Of a DNA stretch of 64,000 nucleotides, positions 35,879 to 45,151 are shown piece by piece (the first letter of the stretch is position 1; every line of letters begins with the position of its first letter). This stretch comes from Poriferisodalis sp965215815. GTDB taxonomy: Bacteria > Actinomycetota > Acidimicrobiia > Acidimicrobiales > Poriferisodalaceae. Below the pieces are notes generated by a model. That model ran no database searches. It was given only the letters and a program-made list of their open reading frames with translations, and was not told where the DNA came from. A program made the translations under genes and the position numbers. The stretch lies in NCBI RefSeq assembly GCF_965215815.1, contig NZ_CBDCEO010000013.1, positions 124,001 to 188,000 on the forward strand. The letters run 5' to 3'.

Positions 35879-35941
35879 ATGGACATCGCCTCACAGGTGA
35901 GTCAGACGTCCCCTTCGCCGACAACCGGAATCGTCGAGTGA
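35879..35941 (+). CDS. 20-codon leader ORF coupled to oxyR
   Basis: Begins ATG 35879 behind a strong purine-rich ribosome site (GGAGGAAGGAG at 35863-35874, five to seven bases away). It encodes MDIASQVSQTSPSPTTGIVE and ends with TGA at 35939-35941. That stop overlaps GTG 35938, the likely oxyR start, in a GTGA arrangement. It is the only good ribosome binding site before oxyR. The Ser/Thr/Pro-rich peptide has no recognisable domain; coupling rather than peptide function is the simplest role. Confidence 0.55.
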   Translation: MDIASQVSQTSPSPTTGIVE

Positions 35942-36936
35942 ATCCCCCGTCAGCTACACGTCCCAACACCAACGCGGTCGGCCGGCCGACGATGCGCCAG
36001 CTGGAGTATCTCGTGGCGCTGAACACGCACGGGCACATCGGGCGCGCGGCAGCGGCCTGCTACGTCTCACAGCCCACACTGAGTACCCAGATCCGGCAGC
36101 TCGAACGCCATCTCGGCGTCTCGATCACCGAACGGGTCGGCCGCGGCATCGTCGTCACTCCTGTAGGTCGCGAGCTTGCAGACCGTGCGCGGGCTGTCCT
36201 GCGCGACACCGACGAGCTCCTCGAATGGGGTCGCACCAGCACTGACGAACTCATCGGCCCCTTGAGAATCGCCGCGATACCGACGGCTGCGCCGTACCTG
36301 CTGGCGCGCATCCTGCCCGTCGTCCGCGAGCGACACCCGGACGTGCAGATACACCTCGACGAGATGAAGACACTTGTGCTGGTCGACGTGTTGACCACGG
36401 CGCAACTCGATCTTGGGCTGATGGCATTGCCGATTCCGTCCGAGGACATCGAACATCTGGTGGTCCTCGAAGATCCCTTCCTGCTGGCGATGGAGCCCGG
36501 GCATCGCTTGGCGCGCCGGCCTGCGGTGACATCGGGCGATCTCGCGGAAGAAACAGTGCTGCTGCTCGAGAATGGCCACTGCCTCCGTGGTCAGGCGCTC
36601 GAGATCTGCCGCGACGCTGGCGCCCGTGAGGTCGGCAAGGGCGGTACCAGCCTGACGACGATCTGCCAGATGGTTGCGGCCGGCATGGGCGTGACGCTGC
36701 TGCCCAGGAGCGCCGCCCCCATCGAGGCGCGACGGGGTGCAGGAATCGTTGTCCGCCCGTTCAGCGACGTAGTCCCGAGCCGGCAGCTGGCACTCGCTTG
36801 GCGTGGTCGGTCGCCCGCCGCGCCGTTGTACCGCGATCTGGCTGTCCTGATTGCGGAACGGCTGGCGGATCTGAACACCACCTCGCCGCCGGCTGCAGCG
36901 AGGCAGGAACCTGGGGATGTGCCAGACGCGGAATGA
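35938..36936 (+). CDS. oxyR: LysR-family peroxide sensor OxyR
   Basis: About 332 residues. LysR helix-turn-helix HIGRAAAACYVSQPTLSTQI, then the effector domain with GHCLRGQALEIC, in which both redox cysteines of OxyR keep their nine-residue spacing (C199/C208 of E. coli). The C-terminal LPRSAAP and GIVVRPF segments match the family. Start: GTG 35938 is coupled to the leader ORF, while ATG 35992 begins right at the domain (MRQLEYLVAL). It is divergent from the cysteine desulfurase, a plausible target along with its own gene. Activates antioxidant genes on H2O2 in relatives. Confidence 0.88.
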   Translation: MNPPSATRPNTNAVGRPTMRQLEYLVALNTHGHIGRAAAACYVSQPTLSTQIRQLERHLGVSITERVGRGIVVTPVGRELADRARAVLRDTDELLEWGRTSTDELIGPLRIAAIPTAAPYLLARILPVVRERHPDVQIHLDEMKTLVLVDVLTTAQLDLGLMALPIPSEDIEHLVVLEDPFLLAMEPGHRLARRPAVTSGDLAEETVLLLENGHCLRGQALEICRDAGAREVGKGGTSLTTICQMVAAGMGVTLLPRSAAPIEARRGAGIVVRPFSDVVPSRQLALAWRGRSPAAPLYRDLAVLIAERLADLNTTSPPAAARQEPGDVPDAE

Positions 36937-37061
36937 CAGCGGCCGATTGCGGTGCCACACTCTCTGAGCGTTCGCACTCGCTGGCCTTGCTCCCCTGCCA
37001 GGCGACGAGACCCATTGGGCGCGACGCATTTGCGACGGGCAACGACAGGGCAGCCACCGAC

Positions 37062-38186
37062 ATGGGCATCGAGGTCAAGATCGACATTCCCGCATCGCAA
37101 CAAGAGGTCTGGGATTTCGCGGCGGATCTTGCTCGCAATGTGGAGTGGATGGTTGACGCCGAGACGATCACCTTCACCTCCGATCAGACCGAAGGTGTCG
37201 GCACGACGTTCGACTGCGTGACCAAGCTCGGCCCGCTTCAGACAACGGATCGCATCGAAGTCGTCGAGTGGGACCCGCCGCGAACGCTCGGCGTCGAGCA
37301 CCACGGAGCCGTGCGTGGCACGGGTCGCTTCACGCTCACGCCGATTGATGAAGGCACGCGCTTCACTTGGAACGAGGAACTCATGCTGCCGTGGTACTTC
37401 GGCGCGCGCTTCGGGCGGCAGCCCGCCTCGTTGGTGCTCGAGCGCATGTGGCGGAAGAATCTGCGCACGCTGCGGGCCCGGATTCTCGAACGGCAGCAAG
37501 GACCGACTGGCCATGAGCCTGGACCGCTGCTCGGGATGGGACGCGACTCCGAAGTGCGCGCCTACGGCCCGCACATCATTCGCGTCAGCCTCCGCGGGCG
37601 AGATCTGAACCACGAAGCCGAAGCCATGCGCCACGTGCGGACGTACGGCTTTCCTGCGCCCAAGGTGATCTCGGTGCCCGACGATCACTCGGTGGTGATG
37701 GAGCGCCTCTCCGGGCCCACCATGCTCGACGACTTGGCGGCAAAGCCGTGGCTGCTGTTGCGACACGCGAAGGGTTTGTCGAGACTGCACCGGCGACTCG
37801 GCGAGGTACCGGCGCCCGGCGATTGGGTCAAGGTCTCCCACGGCAGCTCGGTCGTCCATCTCGACCTGCAGCCCGACAACGTGAAGCTCACCCCCGGCGG
37901 CCCCATCGTCATCGACTGGTCGAACGCAGCCGCCGGCGACTGCAGATTCGACGCTGCCTCCACCTACGTGCGGCTGCGCACCGGCTCGCCCGACAACCAC
38001 GCCGCCGCCCGTGCGGTCATCAACGCATTCCGCACCCGCTTCGCGCGCGCCTTCCTCAAGGAATTCGGCGCCGACGAGATTCACTCGCGCCTGCGTGCCG
38101 CGGCCGACCTGCGTCTGCTCGACCGCAACCTGCACCCCAACGAGCGCGAGGCGGTTTTCGCGCTCGCCCGTGGCGAACTCGACTGA
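37062..38186 (+). CDS. SRPBCC-domain / aminoglycoside-phosphotransferase-like kinase fusion
   Basis: 374 residues. Residues 1 to about 145 form an SRPBCC (START-like) ligand-binding fold (EVKIDIPASQQEVWDFAAD, TRFTWNEELMLPW). From about residue 170 follows an APH-type kinase-like domain with the catalytic loop VHLDLQPDNVKL and metal-binding IVIDWSNAA. The HxD...N and D residues are intact. ATG 37062 gives a clean SRPBCC start; an alternative ATG 36933 overlaps the oxyR stop (ATGA) and would add 43 unconserved-looking residues. Ligand and phosphoryl acceptor are unknown. Confidence 0.78.
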   Translation: MGIEVKIDIPASQQEVWDFAADLARNVEWMVDAETITFTSDQTEGVGTTFDCVTKLGPLQTTDRIEVVEWDPPRTLGVEHHGAVRGTGRFTLTPIDEGTRFTWNEELMLPWYFGARFGRQPASLVLERMWRKNLRTLRARILERQQGPTGHEPGPLLGMGRDSEVRAYGPHIIRVSLRGRDLNHEAEAMRHVRTYGFPAPKVISVPDDHSVVMERLSGPTMLDDLAAKPWLLLRHAKGLSRLHRRLGEVPAPGDWVKVSHGSSVVHLDLQPDNVKLTPGGPIVIDWSNAAAGDCRFDAASTYVRLRTGSPDNHAAARAVINAFRTRFARAFLKEFGADEIHSRLRAAADLRLLDRNLHPNEREAVFALARGELD

Positions 38187-38228
38187 GTCCCGCAGCGCCA
38201 ATGCGTCCCCAAGATCGACTCTGGCGAC

Positions 38229-39194
38229 TCAGCGGGCCTTGCTGAGAAGGACTTCGGCAGCGGCGTAGGGATCCAGCTCTCTCCGAGCAAGACGCTCGCG
38301 GAGCGTTTCTGCGTCGGGGCCGTCGGTGAGCGCGGCAACACGCTCGGAGATACTGGCTCGCAAGACCTCATCGAGCTCGGTCACCACACGAGCCGCTCGG
38401 CGCGCCTCCAGTTCCCCCGAAGCCGTGCAGTGATCGCGGTGTGCGCAGATGGCGTCCCACAGCTCGGCGGCGCCTTCGCCGGTGGTGCCAACCGAGGTGA
38501 GAATCGGCGGGTCCCAGTCACCCGGCGCAGAGAGGTCCAGCATCTGGCGGATGTCCCTGCTCGTTTCCGACGTGCCGGGCCGGTCGGCCTTGTTCACAAC
38601 AAAGATGTCGGCGATCTCCATCAGACCCGCCTTGTTGGCCTGCACCGAATCGCCCCAACCCGGATTCACGACCACGACCGTGGTATCGGCGGCGCCGACG
38701 ATCTCGGTCTCGACCTGTCCCACGCCGACCGTCTCGATGAGCACCCACGGCCATCCGAGCGCATCCAGCACCCGCGCCGCGAGCGGCGTCGCCAGCGTGA
38801 GACCGCCGAGGTGGCCCCGGGTGGCCATCGAGCGGATGTAAACGCCCTCGTCGAAGGTGTGGTCGGACATGCGCACCCTGTCGCCGAGGATCGCCCCACC
38901 GCTGAACGGCGACGACGGATCGATGGCGAGCACGGCCAAGCGCTCCCCGCGCTCGCGTGCCACGCCGACCACTGCCGAGTTGAGGGTGGACTTCCCGGCT
39001 CCAGGCGCACCCGTCATGCCGACCGTGTGAGCGTTGCCTGACTGGGCGAACGTCAGCGCTCCCAGCTCCCGTGCCTGCGGACCTCCGCGCTCGACGTGCG
39101 ACATGATCCGCGCCAGGGCGCGCCGGTGACCTGAGCGAGCAGCCTCAAGCAGGCTCGCCACATCGGCAGTCAGGGAAGCCCCGGAGCTTGTCAT
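38229..39194 (-). CDS. meaB: Methylmalonyl-CoA mutase-associated GTPase MeaB (ArgK family)
   Basis: G3E GTPase that protects and reloads B12-dependent acyl-CoA mutases; 321 residues. Walker A TGAPGAGKST, the IDPSSPFSGGAILGDRVRM block, ETVGVGQVETE, and the NKAD specificity motif are all present. ATG 39194 is preferred; a GTG at 39233 would extend to within three bases of murA. No mutase gene is in the window, so the partner must be elsewhere. Confidence 0.93.
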   Translation of the reverse strand: MTSSGASLTADVASLLEAARSGHRRALARIMSHVERGGPQARELGALTFAQSGNAHTVGMTGAPGAGKSTLNSAVVGVARERGERLAVLAIDPSSPFSGGAILGDRVRMSDHTFDEGVYIRSMATRGHLGGLTLATPLAARVLDALGWPWVLIETVGVGQVETEIVGAADTTVVVVNPGWGDSVQANKAGLMEIADIFVVNKADRPGTSETSRDIRQMLDLSAPGDWDPPILTSVGTTGEGAAELWDAICAHRDHCTASGELEARRAARVVTELDEVLRASISERVAALTDGPDAETLRERLARRELDPYAAAEVLLSKAR

Positions 39195-39236
39195 CGGCGC
39201 GCCGACGGTAGCGATGCGCGCCGAAGGTGGCACGCC

Positions 39237-40517
39237 TTAGCGACGTGTGATGGTCGCGCCAATGCCGACGAGCTTGCTGACGAGATCCTCATAGCCACGA
39301 TCGATGTGCGTGGCACCTGCCACCTCGGTCTCGCCTTCGGCTGCGAGACCCGCCACCACCAGCGCCGCGCCAGCTCGGATGTCATGCGCGCGTACCGGCG
39401 CGCCCGAGAGGCGTTCGGTGCCGCGCACGACGGCATGATGGCCCTCTGTGCGGATGTCGGCACCCATGCGCCGCAACTCGTCGATATAGCGGAACCGGCC
39501 GGTGAAGATGTTCTCGGTGACGATCCCGACGCCAGACGCCGTCGTGAGCATCGAGACGAGGAACGGTTTGTAGTCGGTCGCCAAGCCTGGATACGGCAGC
39601 GTGGAGACGTCCGCGGACGAGAGCCGTCCGGTCGCGGTCGCCCTCACCCCCGCTGCGTCGGAAACGATGTGCACATCCATCTCGGTGAGCTTGCGAATCA
39701 GCATCGCCATGTGGTCGGCCACTGCGTCACGCAGGAACACCGACCCACCGCACATACCGACCGCCGCAAGGAATGTGGCTGCCTCAATGCGGTCGGGAAT
39801 CACCCGGTAGCCGTCGGTGGATCTGGCGGGCGCCAAGCGTTCCACCCCGTCGACTGCGAGTCGATCCCCTGCCCACCCCACCTGGGCTCCCATCTGGTTG
39901 AGGAAGTTGACGAGGTCGCCGATCTCTGGTTCGCGCGCCGGGTTGTGAATGAGCGTGCGGCCCTTGGCTCGCACTGCAGCCATCAGCACGTTCTCGGTCG
40001 CGCCCACCGACGGATACTCCAGCACGACGTCTGTCCCGGTGAGCACCTCCGCGGTGGCCGAGATGTCGCCGTGGGCGGTGCTGAACACTGCCCCGAGGCT
40101 CTCCAACGCTCTCAGATGCATGTCGATCGGGCGCGGTCCGAAGTCGTCCCCTCCCGGCAGCGCAACGCGGGCCTTGCCGAATCGCGCCAGCAGCGGGCCG
40201 AGTACCACGATGGAGGCTCGCATGCGCTCGACAAGGTGGTACGGCGCCGCTGTGTCCATCTCCTCCGGCACGTCAATGACCAGCCGGTGATCGGCACGCG
40301 TCACCGTCACACCCATCGCTTCGAGCAGCTCGCACATGAGCGTCACGTCGGAAATGTCGGGCACGTTGGCCAGCACGTGTCGGCCTTCGGCCAGCAGGCA
40401 CGCTGCCATCAGCTTGAGCACGCTGTTCTTGGCGCCGCCGATGTGGACCTCGCCGTCGAGGGCGCTGCTGCGCTGGGCCACGATCGTGTCAAGCTCGCCC
40501 GAGTCCGGCTCGTTCAT
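39237..40517 (-). CDS. murA: UDP-N-acetylglucosamine 1-carboxyvinyltransferase, Asp-type
   Basis: First committed step of peptidoglycan synthesis, 426 residues. GGAKNSVLKLMAA near residue 27 binds UDP-GlcNAc. The catalytic loop reads PGGDDFGPRPID: Asp124 occupies the position of the usual Cys (E. coli C115), as in Mycobacterium MurA, which is naturally insensitive to fosfomycin. The C-terminal DIRAGAALVVAGLAA motif is intact. ATG 40517 is chosen over the longer frame because the extension does not look like MurA. Next to meaB (42-base gap), same strand. Confidence 0.95.
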   Translation of the reverse strand: MNEPDSGELDTIVAQRSSALDGEVHIGGAKNSVLKLMAACLLAEGRHVLANVPDISDVTLMCELLEAMGVTVTRADHRLVIDVPEEMDTAAPYHLVERMRASIVVLGPLLARFGKARVALPGGDDFGPRPIDMHLRALESLGAVFSTAHGDISATAEVLTGTDVVLEYPSVGATENVLMAAVRAKGRTLIHNPAREPEIGDLVNFLNQMGAQVGWAGDRLAVDGVERLAPARSTDGYRVIPDRIEAATFLAAVGMCGGSVFLRDAVADHMAMLIRKLTEMDVHIVSDAAGVRATATGRLSSADVSTLPYPGLATDYKPFLVSMLTTASGVGIVTENIFTGRFRYIDELRRMGADIRTEGHHAVVRGTERLSGAPVRAHDIRAGAALVVAGLAAEGETEVAGATHIDRGYEDLVSKLVGIGATITRR

Positions 40518-40611
40518 CGCCCTACCGATACCACTGCCGGGCACCGAAGCGGTGCCGCGGGGCCATCGCAGTATGTACCTGCTCAAGGTGCAGCTGTGCT
40601 AGGCCCCCAGC

Positions 40612-42174
40612 GTGACCCGGCAGGTGCGCACCTTCGTTGCAGACTCTGACGAGGTAGCTGAACTGCTGCGCCCGCGAGACGACATCGTGCTTGAGGCCCC
40701 CGGCACCGCCGTCGACGGCACGCGTACCTTCGATCTCGCAGAGGGTCCTTTCGAGGGTTATGCCCGCTCGGTCCGTGTGACCGAGCTGGAAGGCACAGCG
40801 CGCCATCAGGTGACCGAGACGCTGGAGTGGCGCCTGGCGGTGCCGTGGTTCGGACCGGCCATCAACGTTGCTGTCCGGCGTGCCATGCGTACCGCGCGAA
40901 CGGGCGACGGCAAACAGCCGGTGTGGGCACCGCCGCAACGCCTCACCGCACGCTCGGCGACCATCATGGCCATGCTCGCCGCCGCGGCGATGCTGAGCGG
41001 CTACCTCGCCAACGCCCCATCGGAGCTCCACACCTACGCAGCGGACGAGTTCGGGGCCGATCAATCCGCCCAGGGAATGCTCGGCGCAGTGGTGCGCATC
41101 GGAACGCTGCTCGCCATCGGGGTGTCGGTGCTTGCGGATCGCTACGGGCGGCGGCGCATCGTGGCCGGCGCCATGCTCGTCGGCATTTCGAGCGCGGCGC
41201 TGGCGGCGCTGGCGCCTTCCATGGCTTGGCTGGGCGCGTTCTTGCTCATCGGCCGAACCGCCAACGCAGCGCTCGGCGCCACGATCCTCGTGATGGCGCT
41301 CGAGGAGATCCCAGCGGGCTGCCGAGCGTGGTGCTTGTCGGTGCTGGCCATGGCGGCTGCGCTGGGCGCCGGCGTGGTCGTCTGGCTGCAACCCCTGTCC
41401 GACCTGGCCCCGTGGGCGTGGCGACTGCTGTTCGGCGTGCCGCTCTTCGCGCTGCTCGCCGCTCGTCCGCTGCTGCGCAGGCTCCCCGAGAGCCGTCGCT
41501 TCGAACGACGCGGCCGTGGCGTGAGGCTGCGCGGGTACTGGCGTCCGATCGCGCTCCTCGGCGCCATCTATCTGGCATTCGGCCTGTTCCTGGGGCCCAT
41601 CGACTGGTTCCGCAACGAGTACCTGCGTGACGAGCACGGCTTCAGCGCAACGTTGGTGTCGCTGTTCGTGCTGGGCACAGCGACGCCTGCGGGTCTCGCC
41701 GTGTATGCGGCGGGCAGGTTGGCGGACTCCCGGGGCCGGCGCGTCATCCTGGCCGTTGCTTCAGTGGCAGGCCTGGGCTCCCTCGTGGTGATGTTCAACG
41801 TGTCCGGGGCGGCGCTGTGGTTGCTGGGCCTCGTCGGCGCAATGCTGTCGGCAGGATTGCTGCCGTCGCTCGGGGTGTACCGCGGCGAGCTGTTCCCGAC
41901 CGCCGTGCGGGCACGCGCTGCGACACTGACCGGTGCCATGGGTGTCGGCGGCGCAGCCGCAGGCGTGCTGCTCGCCGGCCGGCTGCGCACCGCGTGGGGC
42001 AGCTTCGGCGAGGTCATCGCGCTGTTGTGGGTCGGGCCCCTTGTCGCAGCAGGCATCGCCGTGCTGTGGCTGGTCGAACGCAGCGGACGCGAGCTCGAAG
42101 AACTGCACCCGGCCGATGCTGCTGCGGACTCCGACGGGCTGCGGCCCCCTGTGCCGCCCCCAGCACCGATGTGA
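40612..42174 (+). CDS. MFS transporter with soluble N-terminal domain
   Basis: 520 residues. The first ~110 residues are soluble and look like an SRPBCC-type fold (EYARSVRV-type strands, VTETLEWRLAVPWFG, then an Arg-rich hinge). Twelve predicted helices follow with the MFS loop LADRYGRRRI after helix 2 and LADSRGRRV in the second half. GELFPTAVRARA resembles sugar/metabolite-type porters. GTG start, divergent from murA. Substrate unknown; the soluble domain may sense the cargo or tether a partner (inference). Confidence 0.78.
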   Translation: MTRQVRTFVADSDEVAELLRPRDDIVLEAPGTAVDGTRTFDLAEGPFEGYARSVRVTELEGTARHQVTETLEWRLAVPWFGPAINVAVRRAMRTARTGDGKQPVWAPPQRLTARSATIMAMLAAAAMLSGYLANAPSELHTYAADEFGADQSAQGMLGAVVRIGTLLAIGVSVLADRYGRRRIVAGAMLVGISSAALAALAPSMAWLGAFLLIGRTANAALGATILVMALEEIPAGCRAWCLSVLAMAAALGAGVVVWLQPLSDLAPWAWRLLFGVPLFALLAARPLLRRLPESRRFERRGRGVRLRGYWRPIALLGAIYLAFGLFLGPIDWFRNEYLRDEHGFSATLVSLFVLGTATPAGLAVYAAGRLADSRGRRVILAVASVAGLGSLVVMFNVSGAALWLLGLVGAMLSAGLLPSLGVYRGELFPTAVRARAATLTGAMGVGGAAAGVLLAGRLRTAWGSFGEVIALLWVGPLVAAGIAVLWLVERSGRELEELHPADAAADSDGLRPPVPPPAPM

Positions 42175-42219
42175 CAGGTCGGGACACGACCAGTGCGACC
42201 GGGTCAAGATGAGACTGAG

Positions 42220-42798
42220 ATGAGCGACGTTCGAGGACTGCTGCTGACACCGGGTGCCGGCGGCGGCGCGGACCACCGCACGCTCGTTGACATTGAGACG
42301 GCCTTGGCCGATCGGATGCCGGTGAGGCGACACGACTTCGCATACCGACGGGCCGGTCGGCGAGCACCGCCCCGCGCCGAGAAGGTCGTCGATGAGCTGC
42401 TGGAGGATCTGCGGAAGATCGCTGCCGAACTCGGGGTGCCGCCGACAGGCATGTTGCTCGGCGGCAGATCCTTCGGTGGCCGTGTGTGCTCCATGGCAGT
42501 CGCTGCCGGCGCTCCCGCAGCTGGTCTCGTACTCCTGAGCTATCCGTTGCATCCACCCGAGCGACCCGAGCGTCTGCGCAACGCTCACTTCGGCCAGATC
42601 ACGGTGCCGTGCTTGTTCATCTCAGGCACGCGTGATCCGTTCGCGACGCCGGACGAGCTGCGCGAGCACACGAGCGTTCTCGCCGGCCCGGTCACGCTCC
42701 ACTTCATCGACGGCGCCCGCCACGACCCCAACACGATCGCCGCGCGCCGTGCCGTCGTCGAACACATCGAGAACTGGCTGGGCGGGCTCGAGGGCTGA
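42220..42798 (+). CDS. Alpha/beta hydrolase, dienelactone hydrolase-like (KANL3/Tex30 type)
   Basis: 192 residues. Starts with LLLTPGAGGGADH (oxyanion region), nucleophile elbow GGRSFGGRV with Ser, acid in FISGTRDPFATP, and His in DGARHDPN. This is the compact hydrolase family related to Tex30. ATG 42220 is preferred to GTG 42193. Separate from the MFS gene by 45 bases and possibly co-transcribed. Substrate unknown. Confidence 0.83.
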   Translation: MSDVRGLLLTPGAGGGADHRTLVDIETALADRMPVRRHDFAYRRAGRRAPPRAEKVVDELLEDLRKIAAELGVPPTGMLLGGRSFGGRVCSMAVAAGAPAAGLVLLSYPLHPPERPERLRNAHFGQITVPCLFISGTRDPFATPDELREHTSVLAGPVTLHFIDGARHDPNTIAARRAVVEHIENWLGGLEG

Positions 42799-42811
42799 GC
42801 TGTCGCCAGCC

Positions 42812-44023
42812 TCAGCCGTCGATCCGCTTCACGATCATCTTGGCGATCTCCAGGCTGGAGGTGGCGGCGGGACTCGGCGCGTTCAGCACATGGGTGCTGC
42901 GCCCGGCGGTCGCTACAGCGAAATCGTCCTCCAGCTCACCGTCGGCATCCATCGCTTGGGCACGCACTCCAGCGGCCGAGCGCACCAAGTCGGACGACTC
43001 GATCTCGGGCACCAGCCGCTGCAGCGCCCGGGTGAACGCTGTCTTGTTCAGCGATCGCCACACCTCCCCCGCGCCCGTGCGCCAGTAGCGCCGTGCAAGA
43101 CGCCACAGGCCGCGGTTGGTGAGGTGCTCGCGCAGCTGGGCCCCGCTGATGTCGCTCCAGCGGTAGCCCTCACGGGACAGTGCAAGCACGGCGTTAGGGC
43201 CCGCGTGGATCGTGCCGTCGATCATGCGGGTGAGGTGCACCCCCAGGAACGGGAAGCTCGGGTCCGGCACGGGGTAGATGAGGTTGTTGACGAGATGCGA
43301 GCGCTCGGGCACCAGTTCGTAGTACTCGCCGCGGAACGGGACGATCCGGTAACCACCCCCGGCGCCCGCCAGCGCCGCCACCTGATCGCAGCGCAGCCCC
43401 GCGCAGTTCACCAGGCTCTTCGCCTCCAGCTCGCCAGTCGTCGTGGTGACGCGCACGCTGTCGGCGCCCTCGCTGATCCCGATCACCGCCGTACCCGTGC
43501 ACAGCTCGCCGCCCGCGGCTTCGATCTCGCCGATCAACGCGTCGCACACTGCGCCGTAGTCGACAATCCCAGTGCCTCGAACAAGCAGCGCCTCCACCCC
43601 AGCGCAATACGGCTCCAGCTCAGCCAGGCGCCGAGCGTCAATGAGCTCGGCGGGAACGCCATTGCTCACGGCCCGCTCGGCGAGCGCCACGAGCCGCTCC
43701 TGCTCGGAGCTGTCGACCGCAACGATGACCTTGCCGCACACTTCGTGGGCGATGCCCCGCTGTCGGGCGAACTCGACCATCGAACTGCGGCCGGCGACCG
43801 CCAACTCCGCCTTGGCTGAACCGGGCCGGTAGTACACACCCGAGTGCAGCACACCGGAGTTCCGGCCCGTCTGGTGCATCGCCGGCCGGTCTTCGGCTTC
43901 CAGGATCACCACGCGGCGACCGGGATGATCTGCGAGATAGCGGTGCGCGGTCGCCAGCCCGATGATTCCCGCCCCCACCACGGCGAGATCCGCACGGGCT
44001 GACGGGGACCGGGCGCTCGTCAT
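42812..44023 (-). CDS. lhgO: L-2-hydroxyglutarate oxidase/dehydrogenase
   Basis: FAD-dependent oxidase returning L-2-hydroxyglutarate to 2-oxoglutarate, 403 residues. Dinucleotide motif VVGAGIIGLATAH, then HQTGRNSGVLHSGVYY, which is diagnostic of LhgO, and FPFLGVHLTRMIDG. The C-terminus contains LNAPSPAATSSLEIA. Convergent with the hydrolase gene and divergent from glpX (84-base gap). Confidence 0.94.
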   Translation of the reverse strand: MTSARSPSARADLAVVGAGIIGLATAHRYLADHPGRRVVILEAEDRPAMHQTGRNSGVLHSGVYYRPGSAKAELAVAGRSSMVEFARQRGIAHEVCGKVIVAVDSSEQERLVALAERAVSNGVPAELIDARRLAELEPYCAGVEALLVRGTGIVDYGAVCDALIGEIEAAGGELCTGTAVIGISEGADSVRVTTTTGELEAKSLVNCAGLRCDQVAALAGAGGGYRIVPFRGEYYELVPERSHLVNNLIYPVPDPSFPFLGVHLTRMIDGTIHAGPNAVLALSREGYRWSDISGAQLREHLTNRGLWRLARRYWRTGAGEVWRSLNKTAFTRALQRLVPEIESSDLVRSAAGVRAQAMDADGELEDDFAVATAGRSTHVLNAPSPAATSSLEIAKMIVKRIDG

Positions 44024-44107
44024 CGACGTGAAGCTAGCGGGGCAAACGAAAGGGCTACGGTCTGCCGCCGTGGGTTCGATACGACCGCAGCACTATGGTC
44101 GGCTGCA

Positions 44108-45148
44108 ATGAATGACAATCGCAGATCGTTCGGCGATCGAAGCCGTGCCGACCGTCCGGATCTCTCCCGCCAGGCTCCGGACCGCAACTTGGCGCTGGAA
44201 CTGGTTCGCACCACAGAAGCAGCGGCCATGGCCGCCTCTCGCTGGATGGGTCGCGGCGACAAGGACGGCGCCGACGGCGCCGCCGTCGACGCGATGCGCG
44301 TTGTGCTGAGCACTGTTCCCATGGACGGCATCGTGATCATCGGCGAGGGCGAGAAGGACGAGGCGCCGATGCTGTTCAACGGCGAGCTCATCGGCGATGG
44401 CACTGGCGCACTCACCGATGTAGCAGTGGACCCGATCGATGGCACCACGCTGACCTCGCTCGGCCGAGGGAACGCCATCTCGGTCATCGCGGTCTCGCCG
44501 CGAGGCACCATGCTGGATCCCGGCCCGTGCGTGTACATGGAAAAGATCGCGGTTGGTCCCGAAGCCAAGGGGGTGGTGGACTTGAACCGCTCGCCGTCGG
44601 AGAACCTCCGGGCGATCGCTGAAGTCACCGGACAAGGCCTGCGAGACCTGACCGCCGTCGTACTGGACCGCGACCGCCACAGTGAGCTGATCCGGGAGAT
44701 CCGAGAGACCGGCGCCCGCATCCGGCTCATTCCCGACGGCGATGTCGCCGGGGCCATCTCCGCGGCGGCCAGCGATACCACTGACGTGCTCTTTGGCATC
44801 GGCGGCACACCCGAAGGCATCATCTCCGCGGCGGCGCTCAAGTGCCTCGGCGGCGAGTTGCAGGGCCGCCTGTGGCCGCGCAACGACTACGAACGGCGAG
44901 CGGCCGCAGCGGCCGGTTTCGACCTCGAGCGAGTACTGCACATCGACGATCTGGTGCAGTCCGACGATGTCTTCTTCGCCGCCACGGGCATCACCGACGG
45001 AGAGTTGCTGCGGGGTGTCAAGTTCACTGCGCAGCGTGCCACCACCGACTCGCTGGTGATGCGCTCGCGCAGCGGCACAGTGCGGCGCATCGAAGCCACC
45101 CACGACATCGAGAAACTCAGCGCCTACGCGGCGGTGGACTTCACCTGA
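44108..45148 (+). CDS. glpX: Fructose-1,6-bisphosphatase class II
   Basis: Gluconeogenic phosphatase, 346 residues. Metal/substrate motifs: IIGEGEKDEAPML, DVAVDPIDGTTLTSLG, GIGGTPEGIISAAALK, and the acidic DDLVQSDDVFFAATGITDG segment (cut here: FFAATGITDGELLRG). GlpX is the main FBPase in actinobacteria. hisI follows after a three-base gap, so they are co-transcribed. Confidence 0.95.
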   Translation: MNDNRRSFGDRSRADRPDLSRQAPDRNLALELVRTTEAAAMAASRWMGRGDKDGADGAAVDAMRVVLSTVPMDGIVIIGEGEKDEAPMLFNGELIGDGTGALTDVAVDPIDGTTLTSLGRGNAISVIAVSPRGTMLDPGPCVYMEKIAVGPEAKGVVDLNRSPSENLRAIAEVTGQGLRDLTAVVLDRDRHSELIREIRETGARIRLIPDGDVAGAISAAASDTTDVLFGIGGTPEGIISAAALKCLGGELQGRLWPRNDYERRAAAAAGFDLERVLHIDDLVQSDDVFFAATGITDGELLRGVKFTAQRATTDSLVMRSRSGTVRRIEATHDIEKLSAYAAVDFT

Positions 45149-45151
45149 GCC

